Assembly: GCA_963933885.1 (NCBI GenBank)
Contig: CAWVWF010000193.1
Span: forward strand, 1 to 6,108
DNA length: 6,108 bases
From: CAWVWF01 sp963933885
GTDB lineage: Bacteria; Bacteroidota; Bacteroidia; Flavobacteriales_C; GCA-002722245
Direction of reading: 5' to 3'
Part shown: piece by piece, positions 1-5,273 of the stretch
How positions within the stretch are numbered: position 1 is the stretch's first letter
How the letters are laid out: each line of letters opens with the position of its first letter
Position numbers and translations under genes: made by a program
Notes under the pieces: generated by a model
Told to the model about the DNA's origin: nothing
The model's input: only the letters and a program-made list of their open reading frames with translations
Database searches by the model: none

Positions 1-61
1 GAATCTAGACGCCTCGCCAACTATACTTCATCAAATACTTATCGCTTATCTAGGTATTGAG

Positions 62-81
62 ATTCCTGCCTGCGCAGGAAT
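62..81. repeat. REP-like intergenic palindrome
   Basis: This is a perfect inverted repeat with arms ATTCCTGC and GCAGGAAT around a 4-nt centre, followed by GACAAA. It lies just downstream of the minus-strand gene that ends at 160. The type (a short palindrome next to ATGACAAA) is a familiar scattered intergenic repeat in many bacterial genomes and resembles the Neisseria dRS3 pattern ATTCC-N-GGAAT. A sequence with the same CAGGA(A)TGACAAA ending recurs at 6003-6014. Whether it is repeated elsewhere in this genome cannot be seen from the window. Confidence 0.6.
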
Positions 82-159
82 GACAAAGACACAACAAAGT
101 CACAAAAGCCTAAGCCTTTGTACTAATTCAGCACCGAGAAACAAATAGGAATCTATTAT

Positions 160-774
160 CTAAAACTCAATAACACCAAGCCCTTGCCTAATCAATTCAG
201 GTTCGTCCTCAGTACAATCAAGCACAGTAGAAGGATGATTATTCCCAAAACCACCATCTAAAACCATATCAACTTGGTTTTCATAACGTTCATGGATACT
301 AAACGGATCAGTTGTATATTCCTTCAACTCATCCTCATCTTTCAATGAAGCACTCATGATTGGATTCCCTAAAGCTTCAACTAAAGCTTGAGCGATATTA
401 TTCTGAGGAACTCTAATCCCAATTGTTTTTTTCTTGTTCTTGAAAATCCTAGGAACCTGTCCGCTAGCCTTTAAAATAAAAGTAAAAGGTCCAGGTAAAC
501 AATTTTTCATTAATCTAAAAGTAGGAGTAGAAACCTGCTTTGCATATTCTGAAAGCTGAGAAAGATCATTACAAATAAATGAGAAATTTGCTTTTTCAGG
601 CTTAATTCCCCTCAACCTACAAATCTTCTCTACTGAGTTCTTAGAGTTGATATCACATCCAAACGCATAAACAGTATCCGTAGGGTATATAATCACTCCA
701 CCCTTCCGTAAACACTCAACAGCTTGAGCAATCACTCTTGGATTAGGGTTATCTGGATGAATTTCTAAAAACAT
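160..774 (-). CDS. yciO: Sua5/YciO/YrdC family protein, YciO-type (putative L-threonylcarbamoyladenylate synthase)
   Basis: This 204-residue protein has the single-domain YrdC fold. Family members such as TsaC/Sua5 make threonylcarbamoyl-AMP from threonine, bicarbonate and ATP for the t6A37 modification of tRNAs. Visible motifs are PTDTVYAFGCD (31-41), RLRGIKPEKANFSF (53-66), LPGPFTFIL (93-101), IGIRVP (118-123) and STVLDC (182-187), ending in RQGLG near the C-terminus. From its start (EIHPDNPNPR) to its end it follows E. coli YciO more closely than TsaC. The TsaC-type KRP...KPL segment is replaced by RLRGIKPEKANFSF, and there is no C-terminal Sua5 domain. YciO proteins are weak or unproven in t6A synthesis, so the cell may have a separate TsaC. 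The ATG at 774 gives the full N-terminus. It lies downstream of the transaldolase gene on the same strand, but a terminator separates them. The family call is near certain; the exact activity is not. Confidence 0.93.
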   Translation of the reverse strand: MFLEIHPDNPNPRVIAQAVECLRKGGVIIYPTDTVYAFGCDINSKNSVEKICRLRGIKPEKANFSFICNDLSQLSEYAKQVSTPTFRLMKNCLPGPFTFILKASGQVPRIFKNKKKTIGIRVPQNNIAQALVEALGNPIMSASLKDEDELKEYTTDPFSIHERYENQVDMVLDGGFGNNHPSTVLDCTEDEPELIRQGLGVIEF

Positions 775-800
775 ATGAAAGGGGGAATATTTATGACAAT

Positions 801-839
801 AAAAAATCGATTAGAGAATTGCTTCCCTAATCGATTCTT
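801..839 (-). terminator. Intrinsic terminator of the transaldolase gene
   Basis: A perfect 10-bp inverted repeat (AATCGATTAG at 805-814 and CTAATCGATT at 827-836) encloses a 12-nt loop. Read on the minus strand, the stem is followed by a run of six T (801-806 on the plus strand, partly inside the stem). It begins about 15 nt after the transaldolase stop codon, the expected position for a factor-independent terminator. Only 26 bp remain before the next start codon at 774. Any separate promoter for that gene must overlap this hairpin. Confidence 0.85.
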
Positions 840-853
840 ATTAAATTTTATGT

Positions 854-1510
854 TTAAGCGTTAGCCTTCGCGTGATCCGACAAGAAAGTAGCTAAACCAC
901 TATCTGTTAATGGATGCTTCAATAAGTTTAAAATAACACTTAAAGGTCCAGTCATAACATCTGCTCCTATCTTAGCACATTCTAATAAATGTGTAGAATG
1001 ACGAACTGATGCTGCCAAAATCTCAGTTTCGAAGTTATAGTTGTCATAAATTAATCTGATATCATCTATCAAATCAACACCACTTTGAGAAATATCATCT
1101 AATCTTCCTAAGAATGGAGAAACGTAAGTTGCACCAGCTTTAGCAGCCAATAAAGCTTGACCTGCAGAGAAAACTAATGTACAGTTTGTTCTGATTCCAT
1201 TATCAGTAAACCATCTGATTGCCTTAATCCCGTCCTTAATCATAGGAACCTTAACAACTATATTTGGATGCAAAGCAGCAAGTACTTTACCTTCTTCAAT
1301 CATTTCATTAAACGTCGTTGCGATTACTTCCGCACTAACATCTCCATCAACAATATTACATATGTCAATATAATGCTTGTTTACTTTTTCGGTACCACTG
1401 ATACCTTCTTTAGCCATTAAAGATGGATTAGTTGTTACCCCGTCCAAAACTCCTAAGTCTTGAGCTTCTTTAATTTGCTCTAAGTTTGCTGTGTCGATGA
1501 AAAATTTCAT
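854..1510 (-). CDS. tal: Transaldolase, small TalC/fructose-6-phosphate aldolase-like type
   Basis: This 218-residue cytosolic (beta/alpha)8 enzyme belongs to the short transaldolase subfamily, which includes E. coli FSA and B. subtilis TalC. It moves a dihydroxyacetone unit between sugar phosphates in the non-oxidative pentose phosphate pathway. It begins with MKFFIDTANL and carries Asp6, the TTNPSL segment (26-31), the Schiff-base Lys87 in VVKVPM, and the TNCTLVFS block (108-115). Two residues separate transaldolases from fructose-6-phosphate aldolases: Gln59 and Tyr131 in E. coli FSA correspond here to Glu61 (SAEV) and Phe133 (SPF). Both are the transaldolase forms, so transaldolase is the better name, although pipelines often call this family fsa. 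Length is normal for the subfamily. The gene is transcribed away from the acetoacetyl-CoA synthetase gene and ends in its own terminator. A TAnnTTTG promoter match lies 32 nt upstream of the start codon. Confidence 0.95.
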   Translation of the reverse strand: MKFFIDTANLEQIKEAQDLGVLDGVTTNPSLMAKEGISGTEKVNKHYIDICNIVDGDVSAEVIATTFNEMIEEGKVLAALHPNIVVKVPMIKDGIKAIRWFTDNGIRTNCTLVFSAGQALLAAKAGATYVSPFLGRLDDISQSGVDLIDDIRLIYDNYNFETEILAASVRHSTHLLECAKIGADVMTGPLSVILNLLKHPLTDSGLATFLSDHAKANA

Positions 1511-1541
1511 GATTTTATATATTGCGTGAGATTATTTTTAT

Positions 1542-1549
1542 CAAAAATA
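1542..1549 (-). promoter_or_regulatory. Candidate -7 promoter element for the transaldolase gene
   Basis: On the minus strand this reads TATTTTTG, a perfect match to the Bacteroidota -7 consensus TAnnTTTG. It would start transcription about 25 nt before the ATG at 1510. No TTG was found at the expected -33 position. The element overlaps a short palindrome, ATTTTT-ATC-AAAAAT, at 1534-1548. In AT-rich DNA an 8-bp match can arise by chance. Confidence 0.45.
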
Positions 1550-1605
1550 GTCAACCTAAAGAAGGAATTTTAGTTTATTTTAGAAATGATATTAACATAG
1601 TTATT

Positions 1606-1619
1606 AAAAGTGCACTTTT
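1606..1619. promoter_or_regulatory. 14-bp palindrome in the divergent promoter region
   Basis: AAAAGTG and CACTTTT form a perfect 14-bp palindrome midway between the divergent transaldolase and acetoacetyl-CoA synthetase genes. It is centred about 66 bp before the synthetase start codon. Its position and symmetry would suit an operator for a dimeric regulator. No specific regulator is recognised, and no TAnnTTTG element was found for the plus-strand gene. Confidence 0.3.
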
Positions 1620-1678
1620 TTCTCACTTTATAGAAACTCAAAGTGGTACAATTCGTAACGAAATCAAAAGAATCAAAG

Positions 1679-3640
1679 ATGTCGCTTCCTAAAAAATTGT
1701 GGTCACCCAACAAAGAATTTTCTGAAAATTCTAATATGAACCAATTCATGCAGTGGGTGAACAAATATCATGAGGAAGATTTCACTACATATCAAGAACT
1801 ATGGGACTGGAGTACTGTAAAGACTGAGTCATTCTGGACTTCAATTCTTGAATTTTACAACATTCAATACGCTGGAAAGTTCAAGGAAGTCATAAGTAAA
1901 GACACCCCAATGCATGAAACGAAGTGGTTCGAAGGAATCAGCTTAAACTATGCAGAGCATGTTTTTACAAACGAATCCACGATCAATCCAGCTATCATTT
2001 TTAAAAACGAAACCAATGAATTAACAGAAATTTCTTGGGAAGCTTTTAAAAACTCAACTGCAAAGTTGGCGAAATACCTAAAAGACAATGGGATTGAAAA
2101 GGGTGATCGTGTTTGCTGTATGCTACCAAATACACCAGAATCTGTCATCGCTTTTTTAGCAACAAATAGTATCGGAGCTATCTGGAGCAGTTGCTCCCCT
2201 GATTTCGGAACTAAGAGTATCATTGAAAGATTTCAACAAATAGAACCCAAGGTATTTATCACTGCAAACGCGTATAACTACAATGGAAAAACATACGACA
2301 AGCACGACGCAGTAAAGGAAATCACAGATGCGTTAACGACGTTAGAAACAACAATATCAGTCAACTACATTTCAACTTCTAATAAAATCGAAGGCGAAAA
2401 CATAACCGCTTGGGAAAGCATTCAAAACGAACCAGAGGTTGAATTGAGCTTCGAAAGAGTTCCATTCGATCATCCAATCTGGGTATTATACTCAAGTGGA
2501 ACTACTGGAAAACCAAAAGCAATCACGCACTCTTCTGGAGGTATAATCATAGAACATTACAAAGCACTTGGCTTACACCAAAACATCAAACCGGGAGAAC
2601 GATTCTTCTGGTATTCCACAACAGGATGGATGATGTGGAACTATGCCAACTCTGCACTATTAGTTGGAGGAACATTAGCAATTTATGATGGTTCTCCTGC
2701 ATATCCTAAAAACGAAGTCTTGTGGGATTTCGCTAAAGATGCTGAAATAGATCATTTCGGAGCTGGAGCAAGTTACTACATTCATTGTATGCGAGAAGGC
2801 TTGAATTTTAAAGACAATCCTGCAATCCAAAAGATAAAGAGTTTTGGCTCTACAGGTTCTCCACTCCCACCTGAAACGTTCGAATGGTTTTACGAAAAAG
2901 TAAACAACGATGCTTGGGTAGTTTCCTTGAGTGGAGGTACAGATATTTGTAGTGGTTTTGTTGGTGGAAATCCCTTAAACCCTGTATATGAAGGAGAAAT
3001 TCAATGTAGAATGCTTGGTGTTAACCTTCAAGCATATTCAGAAAATGGAATAGCGGTTCACAACGAACTCGGTGAAATGGTAATTGAAAAGCCTATGCCT
3101 TCAATGCCTATTTTCTTTTGGAATGACAAGGACCATAAACGGTATAAATCAAGCTATTTCGTGATGTACCCTAATGTATGGAGACATGGAGACTGGATTA
3201 AAATTACACCTAGAAACTCATTAATCATCTACGGAAGATCAGATGCTACACTTAACCGTGGAGGAGTTAGAATTGGAACAAGTGAGATATACAGTGCAGT
3301 TGAAGGAATTGAAGAGATAGCAGACAGTCTGGTTGTTTGTATTGATCAAGAAGATGGAACGCAGTACATGCCCATTTTTATTGTCCTTAAGTCTGGTGAA
3401 GAATTAAACGATAACCTCATCAAGAAACTTAAAACCATAATCAGAACTCAATTCTCCCCTCGCCACGTTCCTGATAAATTTATACCTGTCAAAGAAATCC
3501 CTTACACGATCAGTGGTAAAAAAATGGAAACACCTGTTAAGAAAATCATGATGGGAATCCCAGTTGAAAAGGCGGCCAGTAAGGATGCTATGAAGAATCC
3601 AGATAGCTTAGCGTTTTTTGAGAATTTGGTTAACCAGTAA
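1679..3640 (+). CDS. aacS: Acetoacetyl-CoA synthetase (acetoacetate--CoA ligase)
   Basis: This 653-residue cytosolic enzyme of the ANL adenylate-forming superfamily activates acetoacetate with ATP and CoA to acetoacetyl-CoA, feeding ketone bodies or leucine breakdown products into central metabolism. The N-terminal ACS-type region includes WFEGISLNYAEH. The ATP-binding P-loop is YSSGTTGKPK (271-280). SGGTDICSGFVGG and the hinge motif GRSDATLNRGG (519-529) follow. The C-terminal catalytic lysine is Lys614 in SGKK, in the ISGKKMETPVKK context typical of acetoacetyl- rather than acetyl-CoA synthetases. ATG at 1679 is preferred: it gives the family's usual N-terminus (MSLPKKLWSP). A GTG at 1643 would add 12 unconserved residues. 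The sequence before the ATG is A-rich without a Shine-Dalgarno, as in Bacteroidota. A diverged copy of the last 23 codons lies 425 bp downstream. Confidence 0.96.
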   Translation: MSLPKKLWSPNKEFSENSNMNQFMQWVNKYHEEDFTTYQELWDWSTVKTESFWTSILEFYNIQYAGKFKEVISKDTPMHETKWFEGISLNYAEHVFTNESTINPAIIFKNETNELTEISWEAFKNSTAKLAKYLKDNGIEKGDRVCCMLPNTPESVIAFLATNSIGAIWSSCSPDFGTKSIIERFQQIEPKVFITANAYNYNGKTYDKHDAVKEITDALTTLETTISVNYISTSNKIEGENITAWESIQNEPEVELSFERVPFDHPIWVLYSSGTTGKPKAITHSSGGIIIEHYKALGLHQNIKPGERFFWYSTTGWMMWNYANSALLVGGTLAIYDGSPAYPKNEVLWDFAKDAEIDHFGAGASYYIHCMREGLNFKDNPAIQKIKSFGSTGSPLPPETFEWFYEKVNNDAWVVSLSGGTDICSGFVGGNPLNPVYEGEIQCRMLGVNLQAYSENGIAVHNELGEMVIEKPMPSMPIFFWNDKDHKRYKSSYFVMYPNVWRHGDWIKITPRNSLIIYGRSDATLNRGGVRIGTSEIYSAVEGIEEIADSLVVCIDQEDGTQYMPIFIVLKSGEELNDNLIKKLKTIIRTQFSPRHVPDKFIPVKEIPYTISGKKMETPVKKIMMGIPVEKAASKDAMKNPDSLAFFENLVNQ

Positions 3641-3660
3641 ACAATTCAGTAAACACCGTG

Positions 3661-3691
3661 CTTTTTGATTTAGCGAAGCGTAATCTAAAAG
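3661..3691 (+). repeat. Hairpin just after aacS, containing GCGAAGCG
   Basis: The arms CTTTTTGATT (3661-3670) and AATCTAAAAG (3682-3691) pair with one mismatch around an 11-nt loop containing AGCGAAGCG. It lies 20 nt past the aacS stop and is repeated without change at 4086-4116. It has no T-run and so is not a typical terminator. A palindrome with a GCGAAGCG core resembles scattered REP-type repeats. Confidence 0.55.
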
Positions 3692-3700
3692 GTAAACTAT

Positions 3701-3715
3701 CCGATTTGTAATCGG
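3701..3715 (+). repeat. Small hairpin at the start of repeat unit R
   Basis: CCGATT and AATCGG form a 6-bp stem with a TGT loop. It is repeated at 4126-4140. The middle copy of unit R starts inside this loop: at 3849 GTAATCGG directly follows a T-run, so the left arm is missing there. Confidence 0.5.
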
Positions 3716-3848
3716 AGTATTCACTAAATCTCGTCTCTTAATCCTGTTCTGAAAACAGCTATTCCCAGAACACCTTTGAATCACCTAGGACCAATAATTA
3801 CAGTTACTTTATATACCTTTTATTTTGGTGACAGTCACCAAAATTTTT
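3708..3848 (+). repeat. Repeat unit R, copy 1 (141 bp)
   Basis: This is the first of three copies of a non-coding unit starting at GTAATCGGAG and ending in a T-run. Inside it are an inverted repeat TGTTCTG/CAGAACA (3745-3751 and 3766-3772) and the terminator-like palindrome at 3822-3844. It is identical to copy 3 (4133-4273). No start-to-stop reading frame of note is seen in it. Confidence 0.93.
3822..3848 (+). terminator. Terminator-like hairpin, copy 1 (likely ends aacS transcripts)
   Basis: A perfect inverted repeat, ATTTTGGTGAC and GTCACCAAAAT around a single A, is followed by TTTTT. In RNA about nine base pairs with a 5-nt loop can form before the U-run. The T-run is only on the plus-strand side, so it suits aacS, whose stop lies 181 nt upstream. 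The same element recurs at 3964-3990 and 4247-4274. Confidence 0.75.
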
Positions 3849-3990
3849 GTAATCGGAGTATTCACTAAATATCGTCTCTTATTTCCTGTTCTGAAAACAG
3901 CTATTTCCAGAACACCTTTGAATTACCTAGGACTAATAATTACAGTCACTTTATATACCTTTTATTTTGGTGACAGTCACCAAAATTTTT
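3849..3990 (+). repeat. Repeat unit R, copy 2 (142 bp, slightly diverged)
   Basis: This follows copy 1 head to tail. By eye it differs from copy 1 by about six substitutions and one inserted T. All the changes lie outside the arms of the two inverted repeats within the unit. It lacks the preceding 67-bp spacer and aacS tail found before copies 1 and 3, and it starts within the loop of the small CCGATT/AATCGG hairpin. Confidence 0.9.
3964..3990 (+). terminator. Terminator-like hairpin, copy 2
   Basis: This is the same 23-bp perfect palindrome followed by TTTTT as at 3822-3848, unchanged in sequence. It would act as a second barrier to read-through. It directly abuts the duplicated aacS tail starting at 3991. 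Confidence 0.6.
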
Positions 3991-4065
3991 AAAAAGGCTG
4001 CCAGCAAGGATGCAATGAAAAACCCTGATAGTTTGACCTTTTTTGAGAATTTCCTTAAACAGTAA
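3991..4065 (+). pseudogene. Duplicated 3'-end fragment of an aacS gene
   Basis: In one frame this reads KAASKDAMKNPDSL, then TFFENFLKQ and a TAA stop. It matches the last 23 residues of the intact synthetase at 19 positions (A/T, L/F, V/L and N/K differ). At the DNA level 13 of 72 bases differ; 11 are third codon positions and 8 of the 12 changed codons are synonymous. The fragment therefore diverged while under coding selection, as part of a different aacS allele or ortholog, before or separately from its arrival here. There is no start codon or upstream gene body: the frame runs back into the repeat unit. The left junction is an A-rich run joined to the T-run of the preceding terminator. 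It is not expected to make a product. Confidence 0.88.
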
Positions 4066-4273
4066 ACAATTCAATAAACACCGTACTTTTTGATTTAGCG
4101 AAGCGTAATCTAAAAGGTAAACTATCCGATTTGTAATCGGAGTATTCACTAAATCTCGTCTCTTAATCCTGTTCTGAAAACAGCTATTCCCAGAACACCT
4201 TTGAATCACCTAGGACCAATAATTACAGTTACTTTATATACCTTTTATTTTGGTGACAGTCACCAAAATTTTT
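3994..4273 (+). repeat. Long direct repeat, copy 2 (diverged aacS tail, spacer and terminator unit)
   Basis: This is the partner of 3569-3848. It contains the diverged aacS tail (3994-4065), the spacer (4066-4132, two substitutions) and unit R copy 3 (4133-4273, identical to copy 1). The GCGAAGCG hairpin is at 4086-4116. Unique sequence resumes after the T-run at 4274. Confidence 0.95.
4133..4273 (+). repeat. Repeat unit R, copy 3 (141 bp)
   Basis: This copy is identical to unit R copy 1 over its whole length, although a more diverged copy 2 lies between them. That pattern suggests copy 3 was made from copy 1 (or the reverse) more recently than copy 2, or that the two were homogenised by gene conversion. 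Confidence 0.93.
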
Positions 4274-4274
4274 T
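4247..4274 (+). terminator. Terminator-like hairpin, copy 3
   Basis: This is the third copy of the 23-bp perfect palindrome, here followed by six T. It is the last repeat element before the unique leader of the alkylation-repair operon and should insulate that operon from upstream transcription. Confidence 0.65.
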
Positions 4275-4403
4275 ATTTAAGCCTCAGCAACGCCCAACCT
4301 TAAAGCCGGAAAGACAAACTAGAGTTCCTCATTTAAGCTATATGTAAAAAACATTGATTTTACAAACAGCAAGATTCGGATTTCATAAAAGCAAAATCAA
4401 TTC

Positions 4404-4411
4404 TACATTTG
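4404..4411 (+). promoter_or_regulatory. Candidate -7 promoter element of the alkylation-repair operon
   Basis: TACATTTG matches the Bacteroidota -7 consensus TAnnTTTG perfectly and would place the transcription start about 14 nt before the ATG at 4432. A second match, TAAATTTG (4418-4425), lies so close to the ATG that it would give a nearly leaderless message. No clear -33 TTG accompanies either. The rest of 4275-4403 is unique, and I see nothing else in it apart from two ATTTAAGC direct repeats (4275, 4331). Confidence 0.45.
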
Positions 4412-4431
4412 TTTTACTAAATTTGACTTGG

Positions 4432-5271
4432 ATGAACGAGCAGGATTACATCAACTACAATCGAATAGCGGAAGCTATAAACTACATACAGCAAAACTTC
4501 ACGAAACAACCCAGTCTTGATGAAATTGCTGAGAAAGTAAATTTAAGTCCTTTTCATTTTCAGAGACTATTTACAAAGTGGGCAGGTGTTAGTCCGAAAA
4601 AGTTTTTACAGTACATCAGCGTTCAGTATGCTAAACAGATGTTAAGCACCTCTACTCTATTCGATACAGCTTTTGAAACGGGACTTTCGGGATCTGGAAG
4701 ATTACATGATTTGTTTGTTCAAATTGAAGGGATGACGCCAGGAGAATATAAAAACCAAGGAGAAAACCTTTCGATAAACTATAGTTATTCCGACTCTATA
4801 TTTGGCAAGATACTGGTTGCATCAACTAGTAAAGGGATTTGCTACATGGGATTCTCGGAAGAGCAGAATGATGCTTTTATTGATTTAGAGAATCGATTCC
4901 CTAAAGCTACATTTATTGAACAAACAGACAACATTCAACAGAATGCATTATTAATATACTCACAAGATTGGAGCAAAATAAATCAAGTTAAACTGCATTT
5001 AAAAGGAACAGACTTTCAGTTAAAAGTTTGGGAGACGCTTTTAAAAATTCCTATGGGGAATTTAGCGACTTATGGAAAAATTGCTGAAAAGATCCAAAAA
5101 CCAAAAGCTTCGAGAGCTGTTGGAACAGCTATAGGAAACAACCCTATTGCTTTTCTAATTCCTTGTCATCGAGTGATTCAAGCTACAGGTTCTCTTGGAG
5201 GATATATGTGGGGAACAACTCGTAAGACTGCTATTATAGGTTGGGAAGCTTCTAAAACTGAAAGTGTATAA
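4432..5271 (+). CDS. Ada-like AraC-family regulator / methylated-DNA--[protein]-cysteine S-methyltransferase
   Basis: This 279-residue fusion has an N-terminal AraC-type double helix-turn-helix (about 8-107), with SLDEIAEKVNLSPFHFQRLF as the first HTH and a second around 76-105 ending in GMTPGEYK. An O6-alkylguanine-DNA alkyltransferase domain (about 120-275) follows. The alkyl-acceptor is Cys245 in IPCHRVIQ. Other hallmarks are the TYGKIA segment (213-218) and the arginine finger Arg228 in SRAVGTAIGNNP. It should remove O6-alkyl groups from guanine by suicidal transfer to Cys245 and probably regulate its own operon. It lacks the N-terminal zinc-cysteine domain that senses methylphosphotriesters in E. 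coli Ada, so a different trigger is needed. ATG at 4432 begins MNEQDYINYNR, like the family. A TTG at 4354 would add 26 unconserved residues and include the promoter candidates. The stop lies 2 nt before the next gene. Confidence 0.94.
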   Translation: MNEQDYINYNRIAEAINYIQQNFTKQPSLDEIAEKVNLSPFHFQRLFTKWAGVSPKKFLQYISVQYAKQMLSTSTLFDTAFETGLSGSGRLHDLFVQIEGMTPGEYKNQGENLSINYSYSDSIFGKILVASTSKGICYMGFSEEQNDAFIDLENRFPKATFIEQTDNIQQNALLIYSQDWSKINQVKLHLKGTDFQLKVWETLLKIPMGNLATYGKIAEKIQKPKASRAVGTAIGNNPIAFLIPCHRVIQATGSLGGYMWGTTRKTAIIGWEASKTESV

Positions 5272-5273
5272 TC

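Larger units (their letters stand above)
3569..3848 (+). repeat. Long direct repeat, copy 1 (aacS tail, spacer and terminator unit)
   Basis: This 280-bp segment recurs at 3994-4273 at a constant offset of 425 bp, with no insertions or deletions. It has three parts: the last 24 aacS codons including the stop (3569-3640), a 67-bp spacer (3641-3707) and a 141-bp unit R (3708-3848). By eye the two copies differ at 13 of 72 positions in the coding part, 2 of 67 in the spacer and none of 141 in R. Confidence 0.95.

Noticed and set aside
2..148. Plus-strand open frame from the left edge, possibly the end of an upstream gene
   Set aside because: Two frames are open from the edge (one stops at 58-60, the other at 146-148). 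The longer one reads through the REP palindrome as the familiar spurious IPACAGMT peptide. Too little sequence is available to decide, so no gene is called.
1643..1678. GTG start adding 12 residues to acetoacetyl-CoA synthetase
   Set aside because: The ATG at 1679 gives the usual family start; the added residues are unconserved.
1570..1764. A 64-codon minus-strand open frame across the aacS start
   Set aside because: It overlaps the divergent promoter region and the well-supported start of aacS, and its translation shows no recognisable family or motif.
1948..2223. A 91-codon minus-strand open frame inside aacS
   Set aside because: It is fully antisense to a conserved part of the synthetase, with no features of its own.
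3946..4209. An 87-codon minus-strand open frame in the repeat array
   Set aside because: It is made of repeat-unit sequence and the antisense of the duplicated aacS tail. Nothing suggests translation.
3641..4273. CRISPR array
   Set aside because: There are only three copies of a ~141-bp unit, directly adjoining, with no short repeats separated by unique spacers and no cas genes.
4387..4394. Possible Ada box (AAAGCAAA versus AAAGCGCA) upstream of the Ada-like gene
   Set aside because: Only 6 of 8 bases match in AT-rich DNA, and this protein lacks the domain that drives Ada-box activation in E. coli.
4354..4431. Extended N-terminus of the Ada-like protein from a TTG start
   Set aside because: The extra 26 residues do not look like the family, and both TAnnTTTG promoter candidates would lie inside the coding region. 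The ATG at 4432 is better.
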